A DNA stretch of 64,000 bases, taken from contig JACKQL020000055.1 of the NCBI GenBank assembly GCA_018296165.2, positions 186,001-250,000 on the forward strand. Reading direction: 5' to 3'. Positions within the stretch are counted from its first letter, which is position 1; every line of letters starts with the position of its first letter. The notes under the pieces are model-generated. The model saw only the letters and a program-made list of their open reading frames with translations, had not been told where the DNA came from and ran no database searches. Shown here in pieces: positions 10,590 to 21,376 of the stretch. The position numbers were made by a program, and so were the translations under genes. Source of the stretch: Termitomyces sp. T153. Taxonomy: Eukaryota; Basidiomycota; Agaricomycetes; Agaricales; Lyophyllaceae.

Positions 10590-11734
10590 TGTCACGACCC
10601 GTTCCCCAAAGCCCCGCACATCGTCCATCAAACCCCCGAACCCCCAAAAGGACCCCCAACGCTCCGCCGAACTTCCGCCCATGCCCACGCCTACTTCGGC
10701 TAACTCCGACACCTCCCTGGCTAACTCCGACGGCCCCCTGGCCAACTTCGGTGCCTGCCCCGCAGCCACTGACACTTACCCTGGGCTTCCCAAACCCCGA
10801 GAACCACCCCCGCTATTCCTGATCTTCGCCCACCCATCATTAACTCAACACCCTGCTTCCTCCGACCTATTCCGGAATATCACGACAACCTCGGAACAAC
10901 CCGCGATCCCATCAACGTATCAGCGCGGCACGATCTTCGATCACAACCGACACCCGCCCACTCCGTCAAGCCCCGCCAAGCCCCGCCGCCACAGCCGATG
11001 TACCCCGAAGTCCTCCGGTAGTCAGTATATAAGTCATCGAGTAGCTCTTCGTACTCCGGTCTTGATATTGCTTAACGTTACCTATGGTCTGATTGTTTCC
11101 TCTTTGTGTTTCGTGTTCGTTTTCGTATCTCTTTCTCTTTACTCTCAGTTTCCCGGTCTTATCTCAGTCTCCCGGTCTTATCTCAGTCTCCCGGTCTTGT
11201 CTCGTCCCCTTTTTGTTATCGTTCTCGTTATCGTTTCGTACCCCCACTCGAATCTACTCTTGTTCCATATTGTCTTGTCCGATGCCGTCTCGGTGACGTC
11301 GTCTGACCCTTGTGCCCAATTCTTCATCAACCCTAACGACCTCACGAACTCCGCGATTATAATTACGAACCCCGACACTCCTTACCAAGTCCGAACCTCC
11401 CTCTTCGCTCGGTCCCGGACTCCATCAACTCCAAATGATCTCCCATCAAACCCCGGCTCCGCCCCCATTGATCACACAGCCATCTACTCCCTTGCTTCCG
11501 CAAATCTCCCGTACGGCCTTCTGCCTGAACCCCGCCAAGACCGTCTCATTTCCCCACAATCCGACTTCTCCGGACCTTCCCGGACCTGTCTGGATCACAT
11601 CTCCCCAATTACCCGTGCAAACCCCCAGGACCCAGAATGTCTTGAGTGTCCGGTCACCAATGCAGGGGGATCACGCCCGCCTAGTAAGGACTCGCCCAGT
11701 GCAGCTGCGCCCCCGAGGTCAGCGGACCCTGACA
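10590..11734 (+). repeat. 3' LTR of the complete element
   Basis: Starts TGTCACGACC right after GAAAGGGGGGTGA and ends CCCTGACA before CATAC (11735-11739). TATATAA at 11026-11032. It differs from the 5' LTR by scattered changes and short deletions, for example one fewer CTCAGTCTCCCGG unit. Confidence 0.9.
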
Positions 11735-11739
11735 CATAC

Positions 11740-11836
11740 AAGGAATCTACCCTATCTCATCAGTGGACTGAGCAATTAGGGACTTCTTTTACTTTTACCC
11801 CACACATTGAGGTGCTGCATGCTAGAGGGGGGGTGA
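11740..11836 (+). pseudogene. Last internal bases and polypurine tract of the interrupted chromodomain gypsy element
   Basis: With the two insertions removed, 4463 joins 5611-5626 and then 11740. The sequence runs out of the chromodomain tail into a purine tract CTAGAGGGGGGGTGA (11822-11836) immediately before an LTR start. This is the expected 3' end of the host gypsy element. Confidence 0.7.
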
Positions 11837-12199
11837 TGTCAGGGGACTTCCATTTCTGACCTCTGTGACTGGTACCAGCACCTCCACAGCTTGTTTGACA
11901 TCTCTGAGGCTCTTTCTAGAACCCCAGAGATCTCTGGACTACTGCGGAGTTCTCTGTATTTCCTCAGCAATCATTGCCCTAGGGTTAGGAGCAGCTCCAG
12001 TCTTCTGTACAGTAGTTCCCATGCCTCTGCTGCCTGCTGATGTGCTGTGCTGAGCAGCAGGGATCCTTAGACTTGTTCTCTTTGGATTCCCCTCTGCTGG
12101 GTGATTAGTTACTGATTATATCATTGTCTACTCCACTAATATACTTTGGATTCCCCTCTGCTAGCTGCATGACTCCAATTCACTGCTCCAGAGGTTGCC
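11837..12199 (+). repeat. 3' LTR of the decayed gypsy element
   Basis: About 363 bp starting TGTCAGGGGACTTCC and ending near GAGGTTGCCCTTT. It contains twice TTTGGATTCCCCTCTGCT. It is homologous, in inverted orientation, to 17672-18018. CpG is nearly absent. The right end is approximate: instead of flanking DNA it abuts antisense RNase H/RT sequence. Confidence 0.7.
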
Positions 12200-13324
12200 C
12201 TTTAGGGATTGTTGCAATAGAACAGCTCCAGTGGTGAAGTTGGAGCTGTTGGCTTCCACTCAGAAGGAAGAGTTGTTGTCCAAGAAGAGGAGGACTGGTC
12301 TGGAGGTCACAGCATGTTTGAGAGTGTCAAAGGCCATCTGCTCCAGAGGCCTCTGGCTCCAGGTGGTGTCTTTTGTGGTGAGGTTGAATAGAGGGTGGGC
12401 ATGATGCAAGAAGTCCTGGATGCAAGAAGTCCTGGATGAACTTTTGGTAGAAGTTAGCAAAGCCTAGAAAGGCCTGCACTTCCTTCTTGTTCTTGAGCTC
12501 CAGCCACTCCACAACACCTGCCACCTTCACTGGATCCATCTCCATAGCTCCATGCAAGATGATCAGCCCAAGATACTTGATCCAGGTCTGTTTGAACTCA
12601 CACTTCTCTGGTTTGAGATAAAGTTGGTGACAGTGGAGGCATTCCAAGACAAGGCATGTGATCTGGCAGTGCTCCTCCAATGTTTTGATATAGATAAGAA
12701 TGTCATAAATGTATATGCACACAACATCTTCAGTAATAAGGTCCTGGAATATATTGTTCATTATTGTCTGGAAGGTGGCTGGACTATTGATGAGTCTAAA
12801 AAACATGACAAGAGGTTTGAACAACCCCTGGTTAGTCCAGAAGGTGGCCTTCCATTTGTCTCCTTCCTGAATGCACACCATTGTTGTAGCTCCACCAGAC
12901 ATCCAGTTTGATGAAGTACTGCACATCTCAGAGGTTATTGATGAGCTCAGAGATGAGGGGAAGAGGGTAGCAGTTCTTCACAGTCATGGCATTGAGAACC
13001 TAGTAGTCCTGGACCAGTCAGAGTGAGCCATCCTTCTTCTTGATGAAGAAGACTAGAGAAGCCATTGGGGATTTGGAGGGGCAGATGTGCCCAGAATCCA
13101 GGTTCTCTTATAGAAGAGCATCAAGCTTGTCCTGCTCCTTGGGTGCTAGTGGGTAGACCTTACAGCTTGAGGTCTTGAAATCCAGTGTTAGTTCAATGGC
13201 ATGGTCCCACTGTTTGCACTCTGGAAGCAACTCAAATGAGGCCTTAGAGAATACATCCTCAAACACATGGAGGTATGAAGGCACAATGTTCTGGAATGCC
13301 TGGGGCATGGAGTTAGCAGCAAAC
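12200..13324 (-). pseudogene. Ty3/gypsy reverse transcriptase with start of RNase H (decayed)
   Basis: Minus-strand translation gives the RT core (about 12926-12400): GLFKPLVMFFRLINSPATF, KPEKCEFKQTWIKYLGL and FLGFANFYQKFIQDF. The beginning of RNase H follows (VEANSSNFTTGAVLLQQSL, 12260-12200). The upstream RT thumb-side part is at 13347-13108 (KQWDHAIELTLDFKTSSCKVYPL). The catalytic YxDD box reads YIYD, so the first of the two catalytic aspartates is lost. Frames are broken several times. The copy ends abruptly at the LTR at 11837-12199, so most of RNase H and all of integrase are missing. Confidence 0.85.
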
Positions 13325-13790
13325 TGTGAGGGGAACAAACACTCCACAGGTGAACCTGGCTAGAGCAAGCAAACACAAGCAACAGGCAAGCATCAAAGGA
13401 GCAGAACAGTGGCTGAAAAGCAGGCAAGGGGCAAGCACAGCAAGCTGAGCAAGGTGGCAACGCTGGGGTTCTCACAATTGGTTCACTGAATAGACCTCGG
13501 GAACACTGCTATTGATTGGCCAAAGGATATTCTATCCTTGCAACTGGCTTAAATACTATATCCATGGCTATGCTATGACTAATGCTATATGTGGTAAGCA
13601 GCCCAGGTATGCTAAGCAGTAATGACTATCAATATGTCAAATAGAGAAATAGAGTCCAATGACTACAAAGGGCTGACTAAACAAGACAAAAGAGGAATAG
13701 GAAGCAGATCAGGTGGCTGGTCTGGTAATGTACCATGGGGCTAAGCCCAAGATATGATTGGACTACCCACCAAAGAGTAATCCCCTTACA
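13325..13790 (-). repeat. LTR of the nested short element (3' LTR in minus orientation)
   Basis: 466 bp, about 90% alike by eye to 14905-15371. Ends are TG/CA, and almost no CpG is present. Confidence 0.85.
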
Positions 13791-14904
13791 TCACCTTTCC
13801 CTCAAGGTTCATCAACCCAACAAACAGCTATGGCATTAGGATGCTCTTCCCTGTTCCTGATATGGCCAGCTATAATGTGCAACAGCTGGTTCTGCCCCCC
13901 TGGAGTAATGTCCAAAGGTGTATTGTATGATCAGGGCTGACACTTTAGGTGCCAGTGTAGAGAGGGTCATAGGAAAAGTTGTATCCATTGGAGAGGCCAG
14001 TGTGACCCCCCCATGAACACTTGACATTGGCAAGCCTGGAGAGAGATACAGGGGTTGCTGGGTAGAAGGGGTGGGGGCCATGATAACAATAGTAGATGCC
14101 ACTGCCAGAGTGCTAGAAAAAGATGCTCCTGGCCTGGTAGGAGTTGGGGTGGACAATGCAGTGGATCCCAAAGGTGCTGGCACAGCAACTGCCAGCACAA
14201 CATTGCCTGAGTGTTGCTTTCACAGTACACAAACTCACTTCTTAGCTATCCACTTTCCAATAATCACAAGGGCTTCTCCAATCTACTGATCAGAGCCCTG
14301 GATAGAGACAAACCAGCAGTCTCCTCCAGCTGAGCTAACTGTAAAGGCTGCCAAGCAGGTGCTGGAGATGTCAAGGGCTTGTTTAAGGCCCTGCCCCTGG
14401 TGACCAACTACATGCACAACAAGAGAGTTGGGGAGTTTGAGCATACACTTGAAATGTGGGGTGCAGCCATTCTTAGGAGGGAGGTCCTGAGCAAAGGGGA
14501 TGGCAAGAGGAGCATTAGAGGTAGGACATGCTACACATCAGAGAATACAAGAGGTGGGCATGGTAGAGGGTTTGGTAGAGGACTTGGGCTTTAGCTGCTC
14601 AGATGGAGCTGATCATTTGGCAGAGCCCAAAGAAACAGCATGGCCACCCGTACTAGGCTGTGAGGCTGTTTGGGCAGAAGCAACTGTGGCAACAGGTGTA
14701 GGTATATGACTAGACTCAAGTGCCACTAGTCTGCTCTCAAGCCCAGAGACAAGAGTTAGGAATCTCTTGATAGTAGATTCTGAGTTGGCAAAAGCATCAG
14801 TTAGAGTTGGCATAGAGTCCATAGAGGTTAGAGTGAGGCCAAAGGTAAGTGTTAGGTTGGATGTTGTGGGCTAGAGGTGCAGACAATGTAGGGACTGATC
14901 AAGA

Positions 14905-15371
14905 TGTGAGAGGAACAAACACTCCATAGGTGAACCTGGCTGGAGCAAGCAAACACAAGTGATTGGTGAGCATCAAAGGAGCAGAATGGTGGCTGAGAGG
15001 CAGGCAAGGGGTGAGCACAGTGAGCTGAGCAAGGTGGTAATGCTGGGGTTCTCACAATTGGTTCACTGGATAGACCTGGGGAACACTGCTATTGATTGGT
15101 CAAAGGATATTCTATCCTTGTGACTGGCTTAAATACTACATCCATGGCTATGCTATGACTAATGCTATATGTGGTAAGCAGCCCAGGTATGCTAAGCAGT
15201 AATGACTATCAATACATCAAATAGAGAAATAGAGTCCCAATGACTACAAAGGGCTGACTAAACAAGATGAAAGGGGAATAGGAAGTAGATCAGGTAGCTG
15301 GTCTAGTAACATACCATGGAGCTAAGCTCAAGATAGGGTTGGACTACCCACCAAAGGGTCATCCCCTTACA
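14905..15371 (-). repeat. LTR of the nested short element (5' LTR in minus orientation)
   Basis: 467 bp, TGTGAGAGGAAC to ATCCCCTTACA, followed by CAAAT. It pairs with 13325-13790. Confidence 0.85.
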
Positions 15372-15376
15372 CAAAT

Positions 15377-16230
15377 GCCTGGGCCAGCCACTGGGATGTG
15401 GTCTGGCTAGCCCAAATCTTTGTAGAGGATGGCAGGGAGCATAAGGTGGTGTCATAGATCTGATTTCCAACTTCCACTGCCTCATCTGGGAGCTCTAAGT
15501 CATGTACACCTCTAGACTCCCCTCCTAGTTCCTCCTCCAAAGCCCCACTGCTGCTCTGGTCATCCTTGTAGAGGGCCTCCTTATGGGGAAATTCCAGGAG
15601 TGGGGGGTCCAGGAGGTCTAGATCTGCAAAGGGAAGATGGCTGGCATGGCATGCCCAAATGGTTACATGCTCTCAAACTTCAGCCCAGTACTCTTCTCTG
15701 ATCTTGGTGGCACAGGCAGAGCACCTCTGGGGGCACCAGCTCATGGTTACCTTGCTCTGGGCCCAATCTACTTTGGGGTTGTGCTCTTAGAGCCATGTAA
15801 ACCTGAGGATCATGTCCTGCTTGCCTAAACTGGTGACAGCAAAAACTGCCCACTCAGCATGGTTCTGGTAGTGGAGGACAAGGTCTACTATGGACCTGAT
15901 GGCACTGGCTTTGTTGGGTGTCCCATCAATGTGGAACACAGGAATGGGTTAGGGAAGTGGCTGCATGGTCAGGCTGTGGCACTTCATGAACTCCAAGTCT
16001 AGGAACAGTCTCATCACTCTGCTGTGCAGGAGGGCAGTGACTCCATGAGTTTTCTGGGTGTCCATGGTCTCAATTTCTATGTTGAGGCACAGTGAGTTGG
16101 TGGATGGGCTTGAGGCCACTACATACTGCTGGGGTAGTTGGTGCTCCCAGGTGGAGCAACACCAGCAGAGCCTAGCTGGCATTTAGGGGCTGGGCTTGGA
16201 CTCTGGAGTTTGTATTTGTACATCTGAAGG
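15377..16230 (-). pseudogene. Ty3/gypsy aspartic protease region (decayed)
   Basis: Minus-strand reading around 16182-15840 gives IEIETMDTQKTHGVTALLHS, then LFLDLEFMKCHSLTMQPLP, a hydrophobic stretch and DMILRFTWLREHNPKVDW. In the family the segment after TALL is DSGAS, the catalytic site. Here it reads HSRVM, so the enzyme is inactive. The lower-coordinate part leads toward RT and is cut at 15372 by the nested element. Confidence 0.78.
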
Positions 16231-16419
16231 AAAGAACTGAGGTTCTTCTGTCTTAGAATGATTGACATTGGGAAGGGCAATTTCATTCTCTAACAACAGA
16301 CATGAGAACCTGTTAGTACCCAGCAATGGAGGTGTACACCTCATCTGTCACTTAATTAAAAATCCTCCTCCAAGGGTGCACAAGCACCAATCGCCTCCAG
16401 GGTGAACTCTAGTAGCAGC

Positions 16420-17564
16420 TCATCTGGTGACAGAGCTCTGGCAGCATCCTTTGCAGCCAACAGCTGCAGAAGAAGCTCCTCCTGCTCCACCATAGAGAGG
16501 TAACACACCTCCAAACCCAATGAGCAGTGTCATGCAAAGTGTCCCAGTTTTTTGCATCTCAGGCACAGAAGCAGTGCAGAGTGGTGCTATCAGGCTGCAT
16601 CTACATCCATGGGGATGCCTGGCAGCAAGAGGCATGGTCCAGGGATGGCCAGAGCAGGGGCAGGTGCTGGGAGTGCAGGGGCAGGGTAACTGAGACTGGC
16701 AACCAGAGCAGGGCACTGTGTTGGGTGCAAGCAGTGGAGCTCTCTTCGGATCTCCATGAACTGCCACTGATCCTGGGCCACCTTATACCAGAAGGCAATT
16801 CTTTCATCATACAGGCAGCCCTTGGCCAGGTTTTCAATGCACTCTATCAGCACAGGGTATAGGCCATCCTAGAACACAAGGCATAGTTGGAGATTGTTGG
16901 AGTAGGTGGCTTGCTTGACTAGCACCTGGAAGGAGTTGATGTACTCATCCAGCATCTGCTTCTCTTGCCTATACTGCTCCCTGTCACATAGCACTAGAGT
17001 GGCAGTTTTGGCAGGGTCAATAGGGAAAAACTCTGCCTGGAAGTCCTCTTCAAAGGTGGCCCAATCTGCAAAACTTCCAATGCCTCTGGGGTGGTAGAAC
17101 ACCCATAATGCATAGGTGGAGGCCCATCCAGTCTTTATATATGACAGCACCCATGCTATCTTCAGCACATTGGAGTCAAAGGTGCTGAGGTGAATGTAGG
17201 TGAGACAGGACTGGAGGAAACACTCTCCACCAGAGTGAGCACCATTGTATGCATCTGGGAACATGGGGTGTGGGATCCATGGTTGGGGGGACAGCAGAGC
17301 TATGGGAGCAACCACTAGAGTTGCCAGGGGTGGTTCCACAACTAGGGGTAGTGCAGAGATAAGGGACAGGTGCTCTAGCATTGCCTGGAGGGATTGGGAG
17401 ATATGATTGGTGGTCTGGCAGAGGGTAGAGAGTTTGGTTGTGTGATGGGTGAGGGATGATTGAGTCAGTTGCACCTGGTTCTCTAGGTGTAGCAAGCAAG
17501 TCCAGGCTTTGTCCTGAGAGGCCAGAGCCTCTGGGGGATTGTCTGGATTAGCAAGCTGAGACAT
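16420..17564 (-). pseudogene. Ty3/gypsy Gag remnant
   Basis: The longest open stretch starts with ATG at 17564 (MSQLANPDNPPEAL) and runs 231 codons to a stop at 16869. It contains a retrotransposon-gag core: FPDAYNGAHSGGECFLQSC, WALSY-type segments, WATFEEDFQAEFFPIDPAKT and YRQEKQMLDEYINSFQ. The frame continues past that stop (LIECIENLAKGCLYDERIAF) into a pro/ala-rich tail and a damaged zinc knuckle CLRCKKLGHFA near 16520-16560. Gag forms the retroelement particle. Internal stops and the missing knuckle cysteine show decay. Confidence 0.83.
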
Positions 17565-17671
17565 AGAATTCTGCAGGTGCTTAAGTATGGTCAGGAAGCA
17601 ACAGATAGGGGCTTGAAAGCTCCCTGCAGGCTATGAGGGGCTTTCAGACCAGAGTTAGAGACTTGTTCTGC

Positions 17672-18018
17672 TGTAAGGGCAACCTCTGGGAGTGGCAGCT
17701 CAATCATGCAGCTAGCAGAGAGGAATCCAAAGTATATTTAGCAAAGTAACCAACAATACAATAGTAAATAATCACCTAGCAGAGGGGAATCCAAAGAGAA
17801 CAAGTCTAAGGATCCCCACTGCTCAGTGCAGCACATCAGCAGGTGGCAGAAGCATGGGGATGACTATACAGCAGGCTAGAGCTAGCCCTAAACCTAGGAA
17901 AGTGCTTGACAGGGAACTGTGGGAAGTTCCTAGGGTTTTCAGAGATCTCTGGGAGTCTGGGACAAGCCACAGAGGTTGGAAATGGAAGTCAGAGGTTGGA
18001 AATGGAAGCCCCCTGGCA
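17672..18018 (-). repeat. 5' LTR (minus orientation) of the gag-bearing gypsy element
   Basis: 347 bp. Its reverse complement starts TGCCAGGGGGCTTCC and ends AGGTTGCCCTTACA, about 100 bp upstream of the Gag start on the minus strand. It is inverted relative to the homologous LTR at 11837-12199. CpG is depleted. Confidence 0.78.
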
Positions 18019-18041
18019 ATAGAGGCTTCTTGCCAAAAATC

Positions 18042-19183
18042 TGTCAGGTTCTGCTGACCATAGGGGCTTAGCTTAACTTGGCAAGTCCTTACTAGGCAGA
18101 TGCAACATCCTACACTTATAACCTAGCATTCTGGGGAGGTCTGAACTTCAGATACTTGTGAGGGTAAGCTAGGGAAAGTGGTCCAAGCAAGTCTGGGATG
18201 GTCCATGGGAGTCTAAGACAAGGTACAAAGAAGAGTCAGGTTTGGGGGAGACTCAGGTACAGGTCCAGAAGCAAGTACTGATTAGGTGGGACAAGTGGAG
18301 GTCATGCAAGCAATGGGAGTGGGACTAGAGGGTTGATGGGGGATCAATTGATGTTTGATGGGCTCTGGAGTTGATTGTAGAGCAAGTCCAGAGTTTGATA
18401 AGATTGTACAGAGTCATGTAGGTGTGAATAGAGATATGAATGGAAGTCAGACAGAGTTAGAGTTGAAGGAAATCAGGCACACATGAAAGAAAATAGAGAA
18501 GGACAAGACAAGATTGAGTCAAGGCAAGATTGAGGTGAGGACAAAAATAGATTGAGATAGAGACACAAGACAATAACAAGACAATAGATGGAAATAGATG
18601 TGAGACAAGACCAGGAGACTGAGATAAGACAAAACATAACAAGAAACACAAAACACAAGGAAACAATCAACAGCACATAGGTAATATCAAGACTAGAGTA
18701 AGGGATGCTACTCTACAACTTATATACCAGCTACTGGAACTCTTCTGGGGATAGTGGGTCTGATGGTGGGGCTTGTTGGGGTCATGCAGAGTCAATGGGT
18801 GTCAGTTATAATTGGTTGGCAGGCCGTGGTGATATACTGATGGGATCAGATGGGAATGTGGGCTGCCTCAGGGTTGTCATGATGTTCTGGACTGGGTCAG
18901 GTAAGCTGTGGTGACAGGTTAGTGATGTATGTCAGGATCAGTAACAGCATTGATAGGGGGGGGGGGGTTCCAGGGGCTTAGGAGGGGAAGGGGAAGTATT
19001 GGTGCCTGCAGGGAATGTGTCAGGGTTTGCCGAAGGGGCCATTGGAGTTTGCTGGAGAGAAGCATTGCAGTTAGCCAGAGTGAGTGCTGTGGGCAAACAA
19101 AGGTTGGGGCAGGCCAAGGGGGTGTTGGGGGAAGCTCCAGGGAAGCAGGGAGAGGTTCAGAGGTCTGGGGATGGGTCATGACA
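18042..19183 (-). mobile_element. Solo LTR, CpG-depleted, probable TSD AAATC/CAATC
   Basis: 1142 bp, TGTCAGGTTCTGCTGACC to ATGGGTCATGACA, of the same family as 45-1212 but heavily transition-decayed. Flanks AAATC (18037-18041) and CAATC (19184-19188) match at four of five bases. It separates the gypsy remnant from the LINE. Confidence 0.82.
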
Positions 19184-21376
19184 CAATCAAGTTACCAATG
19201 CCTGATGGATCAGAAATGGAAATAAAGGCAAAGGAAACAATAAGGATCCCGGGACTACACATCAATAGGAAGCTCACCTTCAACCAGCACATGCAAAAGA
19301 TAGCCCAGAAGGCTAAGGCAGCAGCTACAGGCTCACACATTCTAGCTAACACAGTTAGAGGGATGAATCAGATACAACTGTGTACAATGTACAAGGTGTG
19401 CATAGTTCCAGTTATGACCTATGTGAGCCCAGTATGGTGGACGGGTAAGAAAATGCATATGGAAAGATTGGGAAAAGTACAGAACAGATCACTGAGACAC
19501 ATGGCAGGAGCATTCAGGACCACACCAATCAAGGTGTTGGAGATCAATATGGCAATCCCTCCAATTGATATAACAATGGAAACAATGAATGAAGGATATA
19601 CCAATAGACTCCATCAGCTAAAGAACACAAACCCAGTCATTGCACAACTACCAGAGGAATGGAGACAGTTGGAACCAGCGGAATATCCACCACCATTAAC
19701 CTCTTGAAAGACAATGTATAAGAGGACAAAGTTGAAACTAAATCAACTGCAGAGGATAGCGAGATCAACGTACAAGCCAACAGAAGGTGAAAGAATTGAC
19801 CTGTTTGTTGCACCTCCATGGCAGAAGACAGCAGAGAGGTTTGGCCACCGGCTAACAATAATAGGCGCATCTAAGTTAGTGAAGAAGAAAGAAGAAGCCA
19901 AAAGACACAACAAAAGAGTACAGGATTTGGAAAAGGACACAACATGGTTGTTAGTCTACTTGAACGGATCTATGCGGGAAGAAGCACCGGGCGAAGCGAG
20001 AAAAGTTGGCTGGGGCATGGTAGGATACCTGGGGGGTCAGGAAGTGTTTGTAGAGAGAGGGAAGTAAGGCAGAAGTTTATGATGCGGAAGTAACAGGCAT
20101 AGCCAAAGCGGAGAAGGCAGCCACAAGGTACACCAGAACGGCAGGACAGATCAAACCCATACACATCTTTGTGGATAACACGGCGGCTGTAACTTCATCG
20201 TACAAACCGAAACCAAAGCCAGGACAATCGAAAATGGTAAACATCACTAACACCATAGAAGATTCCTGGAGGAAGATGCAGACAGATCGGTAAGCATTGA
20301 ATGGTGCCCAGGGCACGAGGACATGAAAGGAAATGATCGAGCAGACAAGGAGGCCAAAGAAGGAACAGAACTGTGGTCACCGGACTACGCAACATACGCT
20401 AACGCTAACAGGACAACGAAAGACAGAGCGCTGGCGACCTGGGTCACAGAATGGAAGAAAGCACCCTGCATTGGAGGCTTCGCGATTGCACACAATCTGC
20501 CACGAGGTGGAATCCAAGGGAACACGTGAAACGCACACCAAGAGAAGTTTTCGGAAGACTAACGCAGTGCAGAACAAAACATGCGTTCATAGGTGAATAC
20601 TACGCTAGATTCGTACCTAACGAGAGCGTAGCGTGCATATGCAGGGAACGATACCAAACCAGGGGACATATCATACAGAGATGTCCAAGATACGAAGACC
20701 ACCGAGATATTGAGGGGAGCGAACGAAAAGCTGGAAATGGGAGTGCTGCTGGGGACGAAGAAAGGAATCGAAGCGACGGCAAGATTCCTGTAGAAATCCG
20801 GCGCCTTCACCAAAACAGGGAAACCACGAGAACGGCATGAAGAGCCCACAGCGGAAGACGAGGACAACGACGAAGAAGAGGAGAGGTGGTGGGAGAGGAT
20901 AGAAAGACGTGGTGGAGGGGAGGATAATGAGATGGAGTAGGGAGGACAGGGACAAGAGAGCGGAGCACAGGGGAGAAGGAAACCAGGAGAAAGTCACATC
21001 GGAAGGCAACAAAGAGAAGTGAAGCATGAAGAGGCGGAGCGCGGACCCACACACCACGGGAGGTCAAGACACCCCGCGTACGCGATGGTTCGGAAGACCA
21101 AATCACTCGAGAAGGCCCTGCCACAAGCCACCAACCTTGAACCCGAAACAACACCCAACTTCCAAGGTTCTGACCCAATCAATTGCGACGTGACCGCGCC
21201 TTACACCCGCCACACAAAAATTCTGCGAAGAGAGTTCTACTGACAAACACATTACAAACATTGATACGATACATCGGATACCAGTACTTACTATTGGAGT
21301 AGAGCCAGTACTCTCGCCTCTTAGCCCTGTATAGTGGCTTGTCGGCGGTATAAACAGAGCACATTCATTCATTCAT
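19184..21376 (+). pseudogene. Tad/I-like LINE: RT C-terminus, RNase H and zinc knuckle, 5' truncated
   Basis: The plus strand encodes the end of a non-LTR reverse transcriptase (19184-19707: HINRKLTFNQHM, GMNQIQLCTMYK, YVSPVWWTGKK, KVQNRSLRHMAGAFRTTPIK). An RNase H domain follows over two or three frames: VYLNGSMREE (catalytic D replaced by N), YDAEVTGIAKAEKAA, IHIFVDNTAAV and WCPGHEDMKGNDRADKEAK. Then a C-terminal knuckle CICRERYQTRGHIIQRCP (20634-20690), an untranslated tail and (ATTC)n at 21360-21376. Frameshifts (about 20065, 20290) and the D-to-N change make it non-functional. This part has more CpG than the gypsy part to its left. Confidence 0.85.
21360..21376 (+). repeat. (ATTC)n LINE tail
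   Basis: CATTCATTCATTCATTC ends the LINE. The same tail type ends the related fragment at 30721-30934. Confidence 0.85.

Larger units (their letters stand above)
5627..11734 (+). mobile_element. Complete 6.1-kb LTR retroelement without recognisable gag/pol, carrying an antisense gene
   Basis: Two direct LTRs (5627-6798, 1172 bp; 10590-11734, 1145 bp) flank a 3.8-kb internal region, all inside a perfect CATAC duplication. Orientation is plus, from the TATA boxes and the purine tract GAAAGGGGGGTGA (10577-10589) before the 3' LTR. No RT, integrase, protease or zinc-knuckle motif is visible on the plus strand. I call it a non-autonomous element (LARD-like). The LTRs differ by small indels and substitutions, so insertion is not very recent, but CpG content is high. 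An intact spliced gene lies antisense at 9249-10379. Confidence 0.88.
13325..15371 (-). mobile_element. Short non-autonomous LTR element nested between protease and RT
   Basis: Direct repeats 13325-13790 (466 bp) and 14905-15371 (467 bp), both TGTGAG...CCTTACA. They enclose about 1.1 kb and are flanked by CAAAC (13320-13324) and CAAAT (15372-15376), a one-mismatch target duplication. In minus orientation a purine tract GAGGGAAAGGTGA precedes the 3' LTR (13325-13790). The interior has only low-complexity Ser/Thr/Pro-rich broken minus-strand readings (14822-14613, 14198-13836), perhaps a gag remnant. No pol is visible. It splits the gypsy pol gene, so it inserted later. Confidence 0.82.
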
